From NCBI RefSeq assembly GCF_000335475.2, contig NZ_ANAH02000011.1, forward strand, positions 62,001 through 126,000: 64,000 nt of DNA, read 5' to 3'. The translations under genes were made by a program, and so were the position numbers. Within the stretch, counting starts at the first letter, position 1, and each line of letters begins with the position of its first letter. Shown here piece after piece: positions 8,751 through 15,901 of the stretch. Origin of the DNA: Cystobacter fuscus DSM 2262 (GTDB lineage Bacteria; Myxococcota; Myxococcia; Myxococcales; Myxococcaceae). The notes below the pieces were generated by a model. It searched no databases. It was not told the origin of the DNA and worked only from the letters and a program-made list of their open reading frames with translations.

Positions 8751-9014
8751 TCATCCCCGGTGCGTGTGCTTCGGGATGTAGAGCGCCTTGGGGAACTCGA
8801 TCATCAGCGTCGTCGCCTGGGTCTCCGGGTCGACGCGCAGGATGGAGAACCGGGGTGAGTCCCCACCCAACTCGGGCAGCATCTGCTCCCAGGTCAGGTC
8901 GCCCTGGTTCTTGAAGACAATCCCATCCGCATGTGCATGGGTGCACCCGGGAGCGAGCAGGAGGGAGGAGAGCCCCAACAGGGAGGCGGCGATTCGGTTG
9001 AAGGTGCGGTTCAT
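8751..9014 (-). pseudogene. Cupin-domain lipoprotein, 3'-truncated
   Basis: From the ATG at 9014 it encodes 87 residues: a signal peptide with lipobox (LLAPGC), then IVFKNQGDLTWEQMLPELGG and IEFPKALYIPKHTHRG before a stop. This is the start of a DUF4437/ChrR-like cupin, in which the HTH metal motif should be followed by about 80 more residues forming the barrel and the other metal ligands. The protein ends right after HTH, so it cannot fold as a complete cupin. It could still be expressed as a short lipoprotein, but I read it as a truncated gene next to the SDR. Confidence 0.6.
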
Positions 9015-9198
9015 ACGAGTCCTCTGGCGGTGGTGGAGGTGATGTCTGACTCGCCCAGGGAAATAGCGCTCACCTGCCCGCGCGAACATCTCCAGCGGTG
9101 GGCAACACCTGTGAACGCGATTCACGAATGGCACGCCCCCGGGACGGCCCGTGTGGCCCCCCGGTCCGCGAATTCAGTGGGCAGGTCCGCAGCCCGGG

Positions 9199-9300
9199 TC
9201 ACTCCTGGGGGACGTACAGGAAGGCCACGCACATCTCGTCGTTGGTGCCCTCGCCCCAGTTCACCCAGGAGCCCTGCTACCTCGTCGCCCGGTTCGAGCC
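9199..9300 (-). pseudogene. Possible relic of a copper type II ascorbate-dependent monooxygenase-like gene (3' end)
   Basis: Reading leftward, one frame gives RLEPGDEVAG and, after a one-frame shift, SWVNWGEGTNDEMCVAFLYV and a stop. The GEGTxDEMC motif with a preceding PGDE strand is typical of the C-terminal domain of DBH/PHM-like monooxygenases, where the Met ligates copper. There is an in-frame stop upstream and no further homology, so this is debris. The identification rests on about 30 residues. Confidence 0.4.
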
Positions 9301-9554
9301 GCGCGGCTCGTCGTGGCGGACGCGGGCGCTGCGCGTGACGGTCCCGGTACTGGCCGTCGTCACTTGCACCCTCCTGGAACTGCACCGTGGCTCCTGGCGC
9401 GTCGAGAGCCCGCCCTCCGGAGGTGAGCCTTCCTCCGGGGGGTCCCTGACGCTGATGCTGCCGCGCGCCTGAGCAGGGCGCGCGGCCTGAGAGGGCGTGT
9501 GCCCAAAGAGGGCTGCACGGCCTGTCCACTGGTTTGGCGCACAGTTTGGCGGCA

Positions 9555-9587
9555 CGGAAGGGTCTGCCATCGAAGAAGATCCGCTGA
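9555..9587 (+). pseudogene. Relic of the 3' end of a sitI6-type gene
   Basis: The codons read RKGLPSKKIR and stop. The intact sitI6 gene at 10392-11111 ends FKPLPSKKSR and stop, and the DNA stays similar for about ten bases past the stop (GAGCCGGGA). It sits about 55 bp upstream of the intact sitA6 start, where an immunity gene would lie if an earlier sitAI pair had preceded this one. Confidence 0.6.
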
Positions 9588-9643
9588 GCCGGGAGGCGTT
9601 TTTCGAGCGTGGGATGCCCACGCGGCGAACGTAGGATGGTCAC

Positions 9644-10375
9644 ATGAGTTTTCTGTGCTCCAGAGTGGGGCTTGCGCTCCTCGGCGTGCTGCTGAGCGCC
9701 TGTGCCTCCTCCGCGCCCATGGTGCGTGAGGAGGCTGGGGCGCCCGAGGTCGTGTCCTCTTCATGGGCGGAGGCCCGCGCGGACGCCACGTGCGTGGTGC
9801 CGCTGTGTGACGAGGAGCACTGCGCCATCTGGCGTTGCCAGGACGTGGTGGAGGCGGAGGCTCTCCCGGTGCGGCTGGCGCAGGCGATGGTCCCGGCGTC
9901 CGCGCCCGCCCCGATGTTCCGCGTGCCCTTGGTTGCGGGTCCCAGTGCGAGCCGCTGGTGGGGACATCCTCTCGCCGTGCCCTCCGGGGTTGAGCCTGTA
10001 TTCGAAATCCCCTGGCACAACTGGAAGACGCGGGAGCTGAGCGCGCCCAGGCTCTTCCGCCACCAGTGCCTCTCCCCTCCGCGCGAGCCCCTCGAGAAGC
10101 ACCACATCTTCCCGCAGCAAAAGGAACTGGCCGAATGGTTTGGCAGCAGGGATATTGATATCCACGCCTTCACCATCCGACTGCCGAGGAGTTTCCACCA
10201 ATGGCTGCATAGTGGCGAACCCAAGGGAGGACAATGGAATGAAGCGTGGCGGCAGTTCATGAGAAAGAACCGCACCATCGCCAACGCGGAGGACATCTGG
10301 CGGTTCGCGGGTGAACTCATGATGCGGTTTGGAGTGAATGGTCCATTCGAGCCCTACTCTTGCGATGAGCGGTAG
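9644..10375 (+). CDS. sitA6: SitA6-family polymorphic toxin lipoprotein (TIGR02269/DUF2380-like)
   Basis: 243 residues. The signal peptide ends in LLSAC with lipidated Cys20. Next comes a motif with Cys at 50, 55, 60 and 65 (ATCVVPLCDEEHCAIWRC), typical of this myxobacterial lipoprotein family. The C-terminal third is an HNH-like domain: HHIFPQ at 153-158, His174, His185, His189 and the pair WN..W at 198-202, a pattern expected of a metal-dependent nuclease. SitA lipoproteins are delivered between kin by TraA/TraB outer-membrane exchange in Myxococcus and kill recipients that lack the matching SitI. The immunity gene follows after 16 bp. That this protein is a toxin is an inference from family and context; the family is well recognised. 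Confidence 0.85.
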   Translation: MSFLCSRVGLALLGVLLSACASSAPMVREEAGAPEVVSSSWAEARADATCVVPLCDEEHCAIWRCQDVVEAEALPVRLAQAMVPASAPAPMFRVPLVAGPSASRWWGHPLAVPSGVEPVFEIPWHNWKTRELSAPRLFRHQCLSPPREPLEKHHIFPQQKELAEWFGSRDIDIHAFTIRLPRSFHQWLHSGEPKGGQWNEAWRQFMRKNRTIANAEDIWRFAGELMMRFGVNGPFEPYSCDER

Positions 10376-10391
10376 GGGGGCGAGCACGCGC

Positions 10392-11111
10392 ATGCGATAT
10401 TTCACCATTGACGAGGACAGAGCCGCGGGGCACACGGGCTTCGTTGACGCCGCACACAAGTGGAAGCTGCCAGGCATTCGCAATTGCCCAGTCTGCAAGT
10501 CCACCTGGAGTGCCGGGTTCGCTTATCCCTGCGTAGACCTGACCCCAGTGGCCGCCTTGGCCGATTTCGAGAAGGCTCGGCCCGAGCCCATCGAGGAGTA
10601 CGAACGGCTGTGTGAGTTGGTTCGTCCCCTGCTGCCTCCTGGTGCGCTGTTGGAACCGGGTACGACTTTTGGCCCACTGGTGGGTAGGGGCCAGGGTCGT
10701 TTCGGGCAGCTGGTGTCTCCTTATCCCTGGTGGCTCCTGGCGCGGCGCGAGGCGCTGGTGAAGCTTCAGGCCGAGGGCTTGCGAGGATTCGAGGGGTGCC
10801 ACACCGAGGTGCGTTTCCGCCAGCGCAACTCGCCTGAGTTGCTCGAATTGCAAATCCTCCCAATGGGCCGACTGCACCGGGATTGCCTGCCTCATTATCA
10901 ACTGCCTTGCTCACGCTGTGGTCGGGGCCGTATTCCCCTGCCCGATGACCTCCTGGTGGACGCCACCACCCTCCAGAGGGACCTGGATTTATTTCGATTG
11001 GAGGATTTCTCCACGGTGATCGTCTGCACCGAGCGTTTCGCCGACGCCTGCCAGCACCTGGGCTTGGACGGCGTTGCCTTCAAGCCGCTGCCCTCGAAGA
11101 AGAGCCGCTGA
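10392..11111 (+). CDS. sitI6: SitI6-family double-CxxCG motif immunity protein
   Basis: 239 residues from the ATG at 10392 (MRYFTIDEDR), which follows an AGGGGGGCGAG ribosome binding site. It has two Cys pairs, NCPVCKS near residue 36 and CSRCGRG near residue 176, so it keeps the double CxxC(G) arrangement of TIGR02264-type proteins; the first pair lacks the Gly. There is no signal peptide, which fits a cytoplasmic protein that neutralises the imported toxin. It lies 16 bp behind sitA6 in the same orientation, so the two are almost certainly co-transcribed. A short relic of a second copy of its 3' end lies upstream of sitA6. Confidence 0.85.
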   Translation: MRYFTIDEDRAAGHTGFVDAAHKWKLPGIRNCPVCKSTWSAGFAYPCVDLTPVAALADFEKARPEPIEEYERLCELVRPLLPPGALLEPGTTFGPLVGRGQGRFGQLVSPYPWWLLARREALVKLQAEGLRGFEGCHTEVRFRQRNSPELLELQILPMGRLHRDCLPHYQLPCSRCGRGRIPLPDDLLVDATTLQRDLDLFRLEDFSTVIVCTERFADACQHLGLDGVAFKPLPSKKSR

Positions 11112-11179
11112 GCCGGGAAGCCCGGTGCGGAACAGCGGCAACTACTTCACGAACGGTGCAGATGGGGAGGCGCGCCGGG

Positions 11180-12028
11180 TCAGCGCACCGTGGTGCCGAG
11201 CCGCGCCCAACGAACTCCTTCTCCTGGTGTCCACGAGAAGTGGATGAAGCGCACCGCACCCACCACGTTCTCCACCGGCAGTGGCCCCCAGAAGCGGGAG
11301 TCCCAGGAGTTGTCCCGGTTGTCCCCGAGCAGGAAGACGTGTCCCTCGGGCACCACGCACCCCGTCTCGCGTGTCTCCATGCCCTCCGGGCACCCGTCGC
11401 CCGTGGGGAAGTCCATGGAGTCCAGGCAGGAGGACTCCTCGCTGGAGGGGCGGCTGTCCACCGCTTGGCCGTCGATGGAGAGCCGTCCGCAGCGCACCTC
11501 CACCGCCTCACCCGCCAACGCCACCGCGCGCATGACGTAGCGCTGCTCGCGCTGCGCGGGATGCTGGAAGACGATGACCTCGCCTCGCTCCAACGGCCGA
11601 CCCCACGGACTCGCCACCCGCTTGTCCGTATAGAACTGGTCTCCCGGGAGGAGCGTGGGCTGCATCGAGGCGGAGGGCATGGTGAAGGGCTCGGCTAGCC
11701 ACCTCCGGGAGGTGCTCGCCACGATGCCGGACCCCATCCAGAAGCCCACCAGGGTCAACAGCACCCGCCCCAGCCGCGGTACGCCCGCCTCCGGCGGAGG
11801 CAGCCTCGCCACGTCCACCGCCGCGCCGAGGATTACCCCGAGCCCGAGCAGCAGCCCGGCGAAGCCCGTGAGTGGCAGCGAGGCCTGCGCCAACAACAAG
11901 GCTCCCAGCCACACGAGCCCTCGCCGCCAGCGGCCCCACAGCACGTGGCCACAGCCCGGGGTGATGCTGAGCAGCACCGCCAGCAAGCGGCGCCAACGAG
12001 AGACAGGGGGCGAGGAGATCGTCGTCAT
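11180..12028 (-). CDS. Signal peptidase I-like protein lacking the catalytic lysine
   Basis: 282 residues. Two or three hydrophobic segments (about 15-30, 37-72, 86-106) precede the catalytic domain. MPSASMQPTLLPGD (nucleophile Ser121) and GDNRDNSWDSRFWGP are textbook boxes B and E of S26 signal peptidases. In box D, where the family has Y-[IV]-K-R, this protein has RYVMRAVALAGE: Met166 replaces the general-base lysine. The extra N-terminal segments and a Cys-containing insert (SSCLDSMDF...GDGCPEG) also differ from the housekeeping LepB. It may be a specialised or inactive paralogue. Length and fold otherwise fit, and the gene is intact. Confidence 0.85.
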   Translation of the reverse strand: MTTISSPPVSRWRRLLAVLLSITPGCGHVLWGRWRRGLVWLGALLLAQASLPLTGFAGLLLGLGVILGAAVDVARLPPPEAGVPRLGRVLLTLVGFWMGSGIVASTSRRWLAEPFTMPSASMQPTLLPGDQFYTDKRVASPWGRPLERGEVIVFQHPAQREQRYVMRAVALAGEAVEVRCGRLSIDGQAVDSRPSSEESSCLDSMDFPTGDGCPEGMETRETGCVVPEGHVFLLGDNRDNSWDSRFWGPLPVENVVGAVRFIHFSWTPGEGVRWARLGTTVR

Positions 12029-12206
12029 GGGGAGAGGGGAACGGCTCCGAAGCGGATCAGCGAGATGGGTGTCAGACGACTCGTCGGTACGACTCGGGGG
12101 GGGGCGTGAGGTAGTGCAACGAGTTCTTTGACACCTCCTCGGAGCACCAGCGCGAACTTCGGGGCTTTCTTCTTCGGTCGAAGAACGAGTGATTGGCGGC
12201 GCGCAC

Positions 12207-13289
12207 TCAGTATTCCTTCAGGAGCGCTCCAGCCGTCGTGAGGCCGAGCCGCTTGAACAGCGCCGAGAGCTTCGCCTTCGGGAGCAACTTCTTGGCGGCC
12301 GCCTCGACGCGGAGGAGCGAGAAGGCGAGCTGGTCGAGCGACGTGAAGGCCGGCGCGACAGTGCCTTCCTCGTGCGCGTAGCGGACGACCTCGCCCGTGG
12401 TGACGTCGAGAAGAAACATCTCGCCAGAGCCGTCGCTCGCGATGCCGACGTACTTGTCGTCGTTGGCTCCGTACAAATCCTCCTTCTTGCAGTCGAAGCC
12501 ATAGCTGTTGAAGTCGAACGCGACGGTCATCGACGGTACACCCCCGCCGGTCACCACGTCGTCGAGCGCGCGGCCCGCGGGAACGACGCGAACCTTCTCG
12601 CTGCTGGGTTTCGACATGCGGGGCGCCTTCGGGAAGAAGCGCGCCGCGTCCGCCGCGAAGTCGCCGCGCTCGATGTAGCCGGTGAGGGCGCTCGCCTCGA
12701 CGTTCTCCCCCCATTCGGTGAGCGGGGTCGCGCCCGTGTCGATGGGGGTGCCGTCCTTGGCGAAGTACGTCATGCTCTTCAGCTTGCCCTTGACGAAGAC
12801 CGCCGTCAGGCGATGGGGCCACGGCTTGGGAACCTTGAAGACCTTGGGCAGGAGCGTGGTGCCGGCGTGCTCGAACAGTGCACCGCTGACCGGCCCGATG
12901 ACCCACTCGACGGCGCCGTCAATCACGCCGTCACGGAGCTCGACCCGCAGAGTGTCCGGGAAGTCGAAACCGGCGCGGAAGCGCACCGCGACCAGCGCAC
13001 CGTTCGCGAACGTTGCGATCATCGTGTTGGTCGGCCCCTTCGGCAGGCCGAGCGCCGCCTGCATGGCCACGCGCGGCGCGTGCTCGGACATCTGGTGGAT
13101 GGCGAGCGACCACTTGATCTCCCCGTCGAGCTTGCCGTCCATGCGGGTGGCGTCGAGCAGCAAGAGGCCCGACGGATGGATCCACAGGCGCTCGCGCGCG
13201 TCGTTCGGGCCTCCGTCTCGCCAGAGGTTGGCGCTGGCATCGAAGGTCGCTTCGGGGGGGACGTCCTTGGGGCGCGGGTCGGTCGACAT
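12207..13289 (-). CDS. Unrecognised protein with a SMI1/KNR4-like C-terminal segment
   Basis: 360 residues from the ATG at 13289 (MSTDPRPKDV). The first two thirds has no motif I recognise; it is rich in short beta strands (WIHPSGLLLLDATR, GTPIDTGATPLTEWGE). The last 110 residues, FNSYGFDCKKEDLY, YVGIASDGSGEMFLLD and TGEVVRYAHEEGTVAPAF, resemble the end of SMI1/KNR4 (SUKH) domains, which are frequent immunity proteins for contact-dependent toxins. The start of a SUKH fold is not obvious, so this is a weak match. The gene lies among immunity-like genes, in the same orientation as the signal peptidase paralogue. No signal peptide is seen. Confidence 0.55.
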   Translation of the reverse strand: MSTDPRPKDVPPEATFDASANLWRDGGPNDARERLWIHPSGLLLLDATRMDGKLDGEIKWSLAIHQMSEHAPRVAMQAALGLPKGPTNTMIATFANGALVAVRFRAGFDFPDTLRVELRDGVIDGAVEWVIGPVSGALFEHAGTTLLPKVFKVPKPWPHRLTAVFVKGKLKSMTYFAKDGTPIDTGATPLTEWGENVEASALTGYIERGDFAADAARFFPKAPRMSKPSSEKVRVVPAGRALDDVVTGGGVPSMTVAFDFNSYGFDCKKEDLYGANDDKYVGIASDGSGEMFLLDVTTGEVVRYAHEEGTVAPAFTSLDQLAFSLLRVEAAAKKLLPKAKLSALFKRLGLTTAGALLKEY

Positions 13290-13411
13290 GGCACCGGACG
13301 CTAGGCGCTCCACCACCCACCGCCTAGCGTCTTGTAGTGGCTGACCCTGGCCTCATGCGCTCGAGGTCGGAAGTTCGGGAGTCCGGCCCGCCGTCTGGCA
13401 CGCTGCACGGC

Positions 13412-13633
13412 ATGAAGACTCGCGGTCCCCAGTCGAAGACACCCTTGAGTGACCTCGTGATTCGCACCGCCGTCGTCCGCCGTCCGGGGCTCGGCTACAT
13501 CTATGCCTGCGACCCGAAGAAGCAAGCAGCGGATGTCCCGCACGTGCTCATCTTCAAGTACACGGACGGCAGGTTCGAGGCGGGCCAGGCCAACTACAAC
13601 GCCCACTCGATCTGCCTCATCAACGACTCGTAG
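13412..13633 (+). CDS. Small hypothetical protein
   Basis: 73 residues from the ATG at 13412. Sequence features are LVIRTAVVRRPGLGYIYACDPKK and HVLIFKYTDGRFEAGQANYNAHSICLIND; I recognise no family. It is divergent from the SMI1-like gene with about 120 bp between the starts. Codon use and a compact, well-mixed composition support a real gene. No signal peptide or membrane segment is seen. Confidence 0.5.
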   Translation: MKTRGPQSKTPLSDLVIRTAVVRRPGLGYIYACDPKKQAADVPHVLIFKYTDGRFEAGQANYNAHSICLINDS

Positions 13634-13688
13634 GGAGCGCCTCACCCATCCTCGGAGAGCGCGAACGGCTCGGCGGTGGGTCGCGGTG

Positions 13689-14456
13689 TCAGGGCTCAAG
13701 CGAGCGCGGCTCCGGCTTTTTGGCGCGTACGGGCATGTAACACTTGCCCTCGTATTCGGCAGTGCCCTTGGGGCAGGGTGCATCCTGCTTCCCCTGGTAC
13801 CAGCAGGCACCCCGGATCTCCACGTAGGCCCCATCTCCACACGGAGGTTTCAGCTGCCCGGGGAACGGGTCCTTGGGCATGGGGTAGGCAATGGCGGAAT
13901 CGACGTCTGCCTGGTCGGCCCAGAAGGTGGGCTCGGCGGGCGTGGGCTCGGTCATGTCCGCTCCCCGCCCCGGAGAACCGAGACCGTGGGGACAGAGCAC
14001 CATGGCCAGCAGCACCAGCATTCCCGCGACGAGTGCACCCGTCCTCACGTGCGGACAGCCCGGTACCCGTGTCGTGTGTCTCTCGCTGGGCTGGGGCGTG
14101 GGCATTTGGGTGAACGCGGTGTTCGCCTCCTCCCGGTCCTCCACGGCCGCCATGGCCCCTGCGAGCCGGATGAATCCCAGGTCCACATCGGAGAGGGCGT
14201 CGGCGTCGGCCGGAGGAGGACGCTCCAGCTCCGTGGCGAGGAAGGGAGGAGACACCTGGGAGGTGACTCGCGCGGTCCAGTCGCTGCGAGGTGCCCAGGT
14301 GTCTTCGGGCTCCGGCACGAGCACGAGCGCGGGCCGGCCGGTGTCCACGTGGTGGGCCGCGTAGACCTGGCCGCCGGGCTCATCGAGATTCTGGTAGCGA
14401 GTGTGGAGGAGATACGGCCCGAGTCTTCCACCCGTCCGGTCGTGGCTGTCGCCCAT
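13689..14456 (-). CDS. Single-pass membrane protein of the type found beside myxobacterial kinases
   Basis: 255 residues. A cytoplasmic N-terminal part (RLGPYLLHTRYQNLDEPGGQVYAAHHVDTGRPALVLVP) resembles the small lobe of a Ser/Thr kinase without the catalytic lobe. One membrane segment follows (TGALVAGMLVLLAMVLC, about residues 137-153) and a Cys-rich outer end with CPKGTAEYEGKCYMPV. This ending is common in proteins with a kinase-like front in this group. It has no kinase catalytic motif (HRD, DFG), so it is not an enzyme as it stands. It may be a truncated or regulatory relative of receptor kinases. It is divergent from the 14612 gene. Confidence 0.5.
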   Translation of the reverse strand: MGDSHDRTGGRLGPYLLHTRYQNLDEPGGQVYAAHHVDTGRPALVLVPEPEDTWAPRSDWTARVTSQVSPPFLATELERPPPADADALSDVDLGFIRLAGAMAAVEDREEANTAFTQMPTPQPSERHTTRVPGCPHVRTGALVAGMLVLLAMVLCPHGLGSPGRGADMTEPTPAEPTFWADQADVDSAIAYPMPKDPFPGQLKPPCGDGAYVEIRGACWYQGKQDAPCPKGTAEYEGKCYMPVRAKKPEPRSLEP

Positions 14457-14611
14457 GTGAGAGCCCTCTCAAGAGGTGATGCGGCGCAGCCTACTGCGGA
14501 CGTCACGTCGGGTGGAAGTGGGACGGAGACCACGGTGCCATGACGGCAAACGGTGAAGATGGCTCCGAGCCCCGCTGAGCGGCTACGCTCGCGAACGCCG
14601 AGGAGGCCGGA

Positions 14612-14956
14612 ATGTTGGCGAAGGTAATCGGGACATGGCTTGCGGTGGCCGCGCTTCTCCTCGGGGCAAGCCCTGCCTACGGCGACACGAGCGCGGAGAT
14701 CGCCACGCGTTTGGCTCATGCGAAGGCGGCATTGACGGCGACCCGTGGCCAACTCACGCCGGAGCAGTGGGCCCTGCTCAGCGACAAGCTCGCGGGCGCG
14801 GAGAAGGCCCTGGCGGACTACGACCAGTTCGTCGCGCGGACAGGACGGACACTGGCCACTGCTGGAGTGCTCGACTCCTGGAACAAGGCTGAACCAGTGG
14901 ATGACGACGCCAGCGGCAAGATAGGAACACCCAGCGAATGCGCTACTTCCAGCTGA
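14612..14956 (+). CDS. Small exported protein, possibly a truncated toxin partner of Imm11
   Basis: 114 residues: a clear signal peptide (MLAKVIGTWLAVAALLLGASPAYG), then an amphipathic helical stretch (IATRLAHAKAALTATRGQLTPEQW...) and a short unstructured end. The last 19 bases overlap the start of the Imm11-type gene. Exported proteins that sit directly before an Imm11 gene are often polymorphic toxins with a C-terminal toxin domain. Here no such domain is present, and the frame ends within the immunity gene. I suspect the toxin domain was deleted, but I cannot prove it from this copy alone. Confidence 0.5.
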   Translation: MLAKVIGTWLAVAALLLGASPAYGDTSAEIATRLAHAKAALTATRGQLTPEQWALLSDKLAGAEKALADYDQFVARTGRTLATAGVLDSWNKAEPVDDDASGKIGTPSECATSS

Positions 14957-15495
14957 TGGACGACGTGAATGTCCCTGGTGGATGGATACTGGAAACCCCG
15001 ACCGATGAGCGAACGGGCCAGCCTCTGAGTGGCGTATTTCTCAAGGGTCATCCACTTCGCGTCAACGGGCCTGTTCGAGTTCCCTTCCTCCAGCCCGGAA
15101 GAGCGCTCGACTTCTCCCTGGCGGATACAGCGCCGGTCGTCCACAAGAAGGTGGCCTCGGTCCTGGCCGAGCTGGCGCCAGTCGATGTCCAGCTCATCCC
15201 GGCGAACGTTGAGACACAGCCCGAGCCATATTGCCTCTTGAATGTGCTGAGCATTGTGAATTGTATCGATGATGCCGCTTGCGAAGAGGTCAATTATTGG
15301 ACGCCCGAAGACGGAGTTCCAGAGAAGACTGGGCGATACTTTTCCGTGTACGGCTTGAGAATTGCTCCCACACAGGTCGGAGACGCCCGGATCTTCCGTC
15401 CTTGGGGATGGGAGATTGCCCTCATCGTCTCGGAAAGCATCAAGGAGGCGATGCAAGGACTGGGCGTGACGGGTGCCCGGTTCGAGGAGGTTTGA
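14938..15495 (+). CDS. Imm11-family (DUF1629) immunity protein
   Basis: 185 residues starting MRYFQLMDDVNVPGGW. The pattern of an N-terminal strand, a central LPxxxE..YCLLNVLSIVNCIDD block, a YFSVYGLRIAPTQVGDARIFRP strand pair and the end VSESIKEAMQGLGVTGARFEEV matches Imm11 proteins, which are widespread in myxobacteria next to secreted toxins. There is no signal peptide, so it would act in the cytoplasm. It overlaps the 14612 gene by 19 bp, consistent with a toxin-immunity operon. A near-identical copy of its last 28 codons is stranded at 595-681. Confidence 0.8.
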   Translation: MRYFQLMDDVNVPGGWILETPTDERTGQPLSGVFLKGHPLRVNGPVRVPFLQPGRALDFSLADTAPVVHKKVASVLAELAPVDVQLIPANVETQPEPYCLLNVLSIVNCIDDAACEEVNYWTPEDGVPEKTGRYFSVYGLRIAPTQVGDARIFRPWGWEIALIVSESIKEAMQGLGVTGARFEEV

Positions 15496-15901
15496 ATCAC
15501 CCAGGCGGGGAGGCAGTGGAGCAGGTCCCCTGTGTCCGGGGAGTTGACGCTGGGCAACGCGCACCTGAGCACCAACGCCCGACGCGGCGGTCAGAAATGG
15601 AAGTAGACGTAGGGGCGCGTCTCGACGGACGCGAGGTGGCGCACGCCCAGGCCCACCGTCACCAGCACCACCGCACGCACCCCTGCCACTCCCTTCACGT
15701 CCGCCAAGAGCCGCCGCCTGCCTCCACACCTCACGCCGACGAACACGTCGAAGTCGAACGTCCTGCTGAGCAACTGCGCGAGAATCCACTCGCGGCGTCC
15801 TCTCCGTCATCGGTTCCTTGCTGGCTACTGCCTCTGTCGCCACGCTCGCCCTCTCCTCCTTGGGAGAGCCGCTCCCTCCTCGGGAGCCGGTTCGGCCCGG
15901 T
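15496..15901. other. Intergenic stretch with an MBOAT relic
   Basis: No intact gene lies between the Imm11 gene and the large minus-strand gene. The only recognisable part is the 3' relic of an MBOAT acyltransferase gene at 15591-15680. The remainder shows no coding pattern that I would defend. Confidence 0.55.
15591..15680 (-). pseudogene. Relic of an MBOAT acyltransferase gene (3' end only)
   Basis: The last 29 codons read VRAVVLVTVGLGVRHLASVE...YVYFHF and stop. They differ at two residues from the C-terminus of the intact MBOAT gene at 18574-19998 (VRAVVLVAVGL...YVYFQF). DNA identity is high over about 95 bp and stops abruptly upstream. It is the same kind of event as the imm11 and sitI relics: a short 3' end without its gene, a few kilobases from the intact copy. 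Confidence 0.8.

Larger units (their letters stand above)
9015..9643. other. Intergenic stretch with gene debris
   Basis: No intact gene is convincing on either strand over about 630 bp. It holds a frameshifted remnant resembling a copper monooxygenase end (9199-9300, minus), the sitI 3' relic at 9555-9587 and a short perfect hairpin (CGTGGG/CCCACG) at about 9611-9625, just before sitA. The open frames that span it have biased, shadow-like composition. Confidence 0.5.

Noticed and set aside
12029-12206. Minus-strand frame continuing past the SMI1-like gene end (PKFALVLRGGVKELVALP)
   Set aside because: It looks peptide-like but is short, has no start signal, and lies in the gap upstream of the signal peptidase paralogue. 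I could not tie it to a family.
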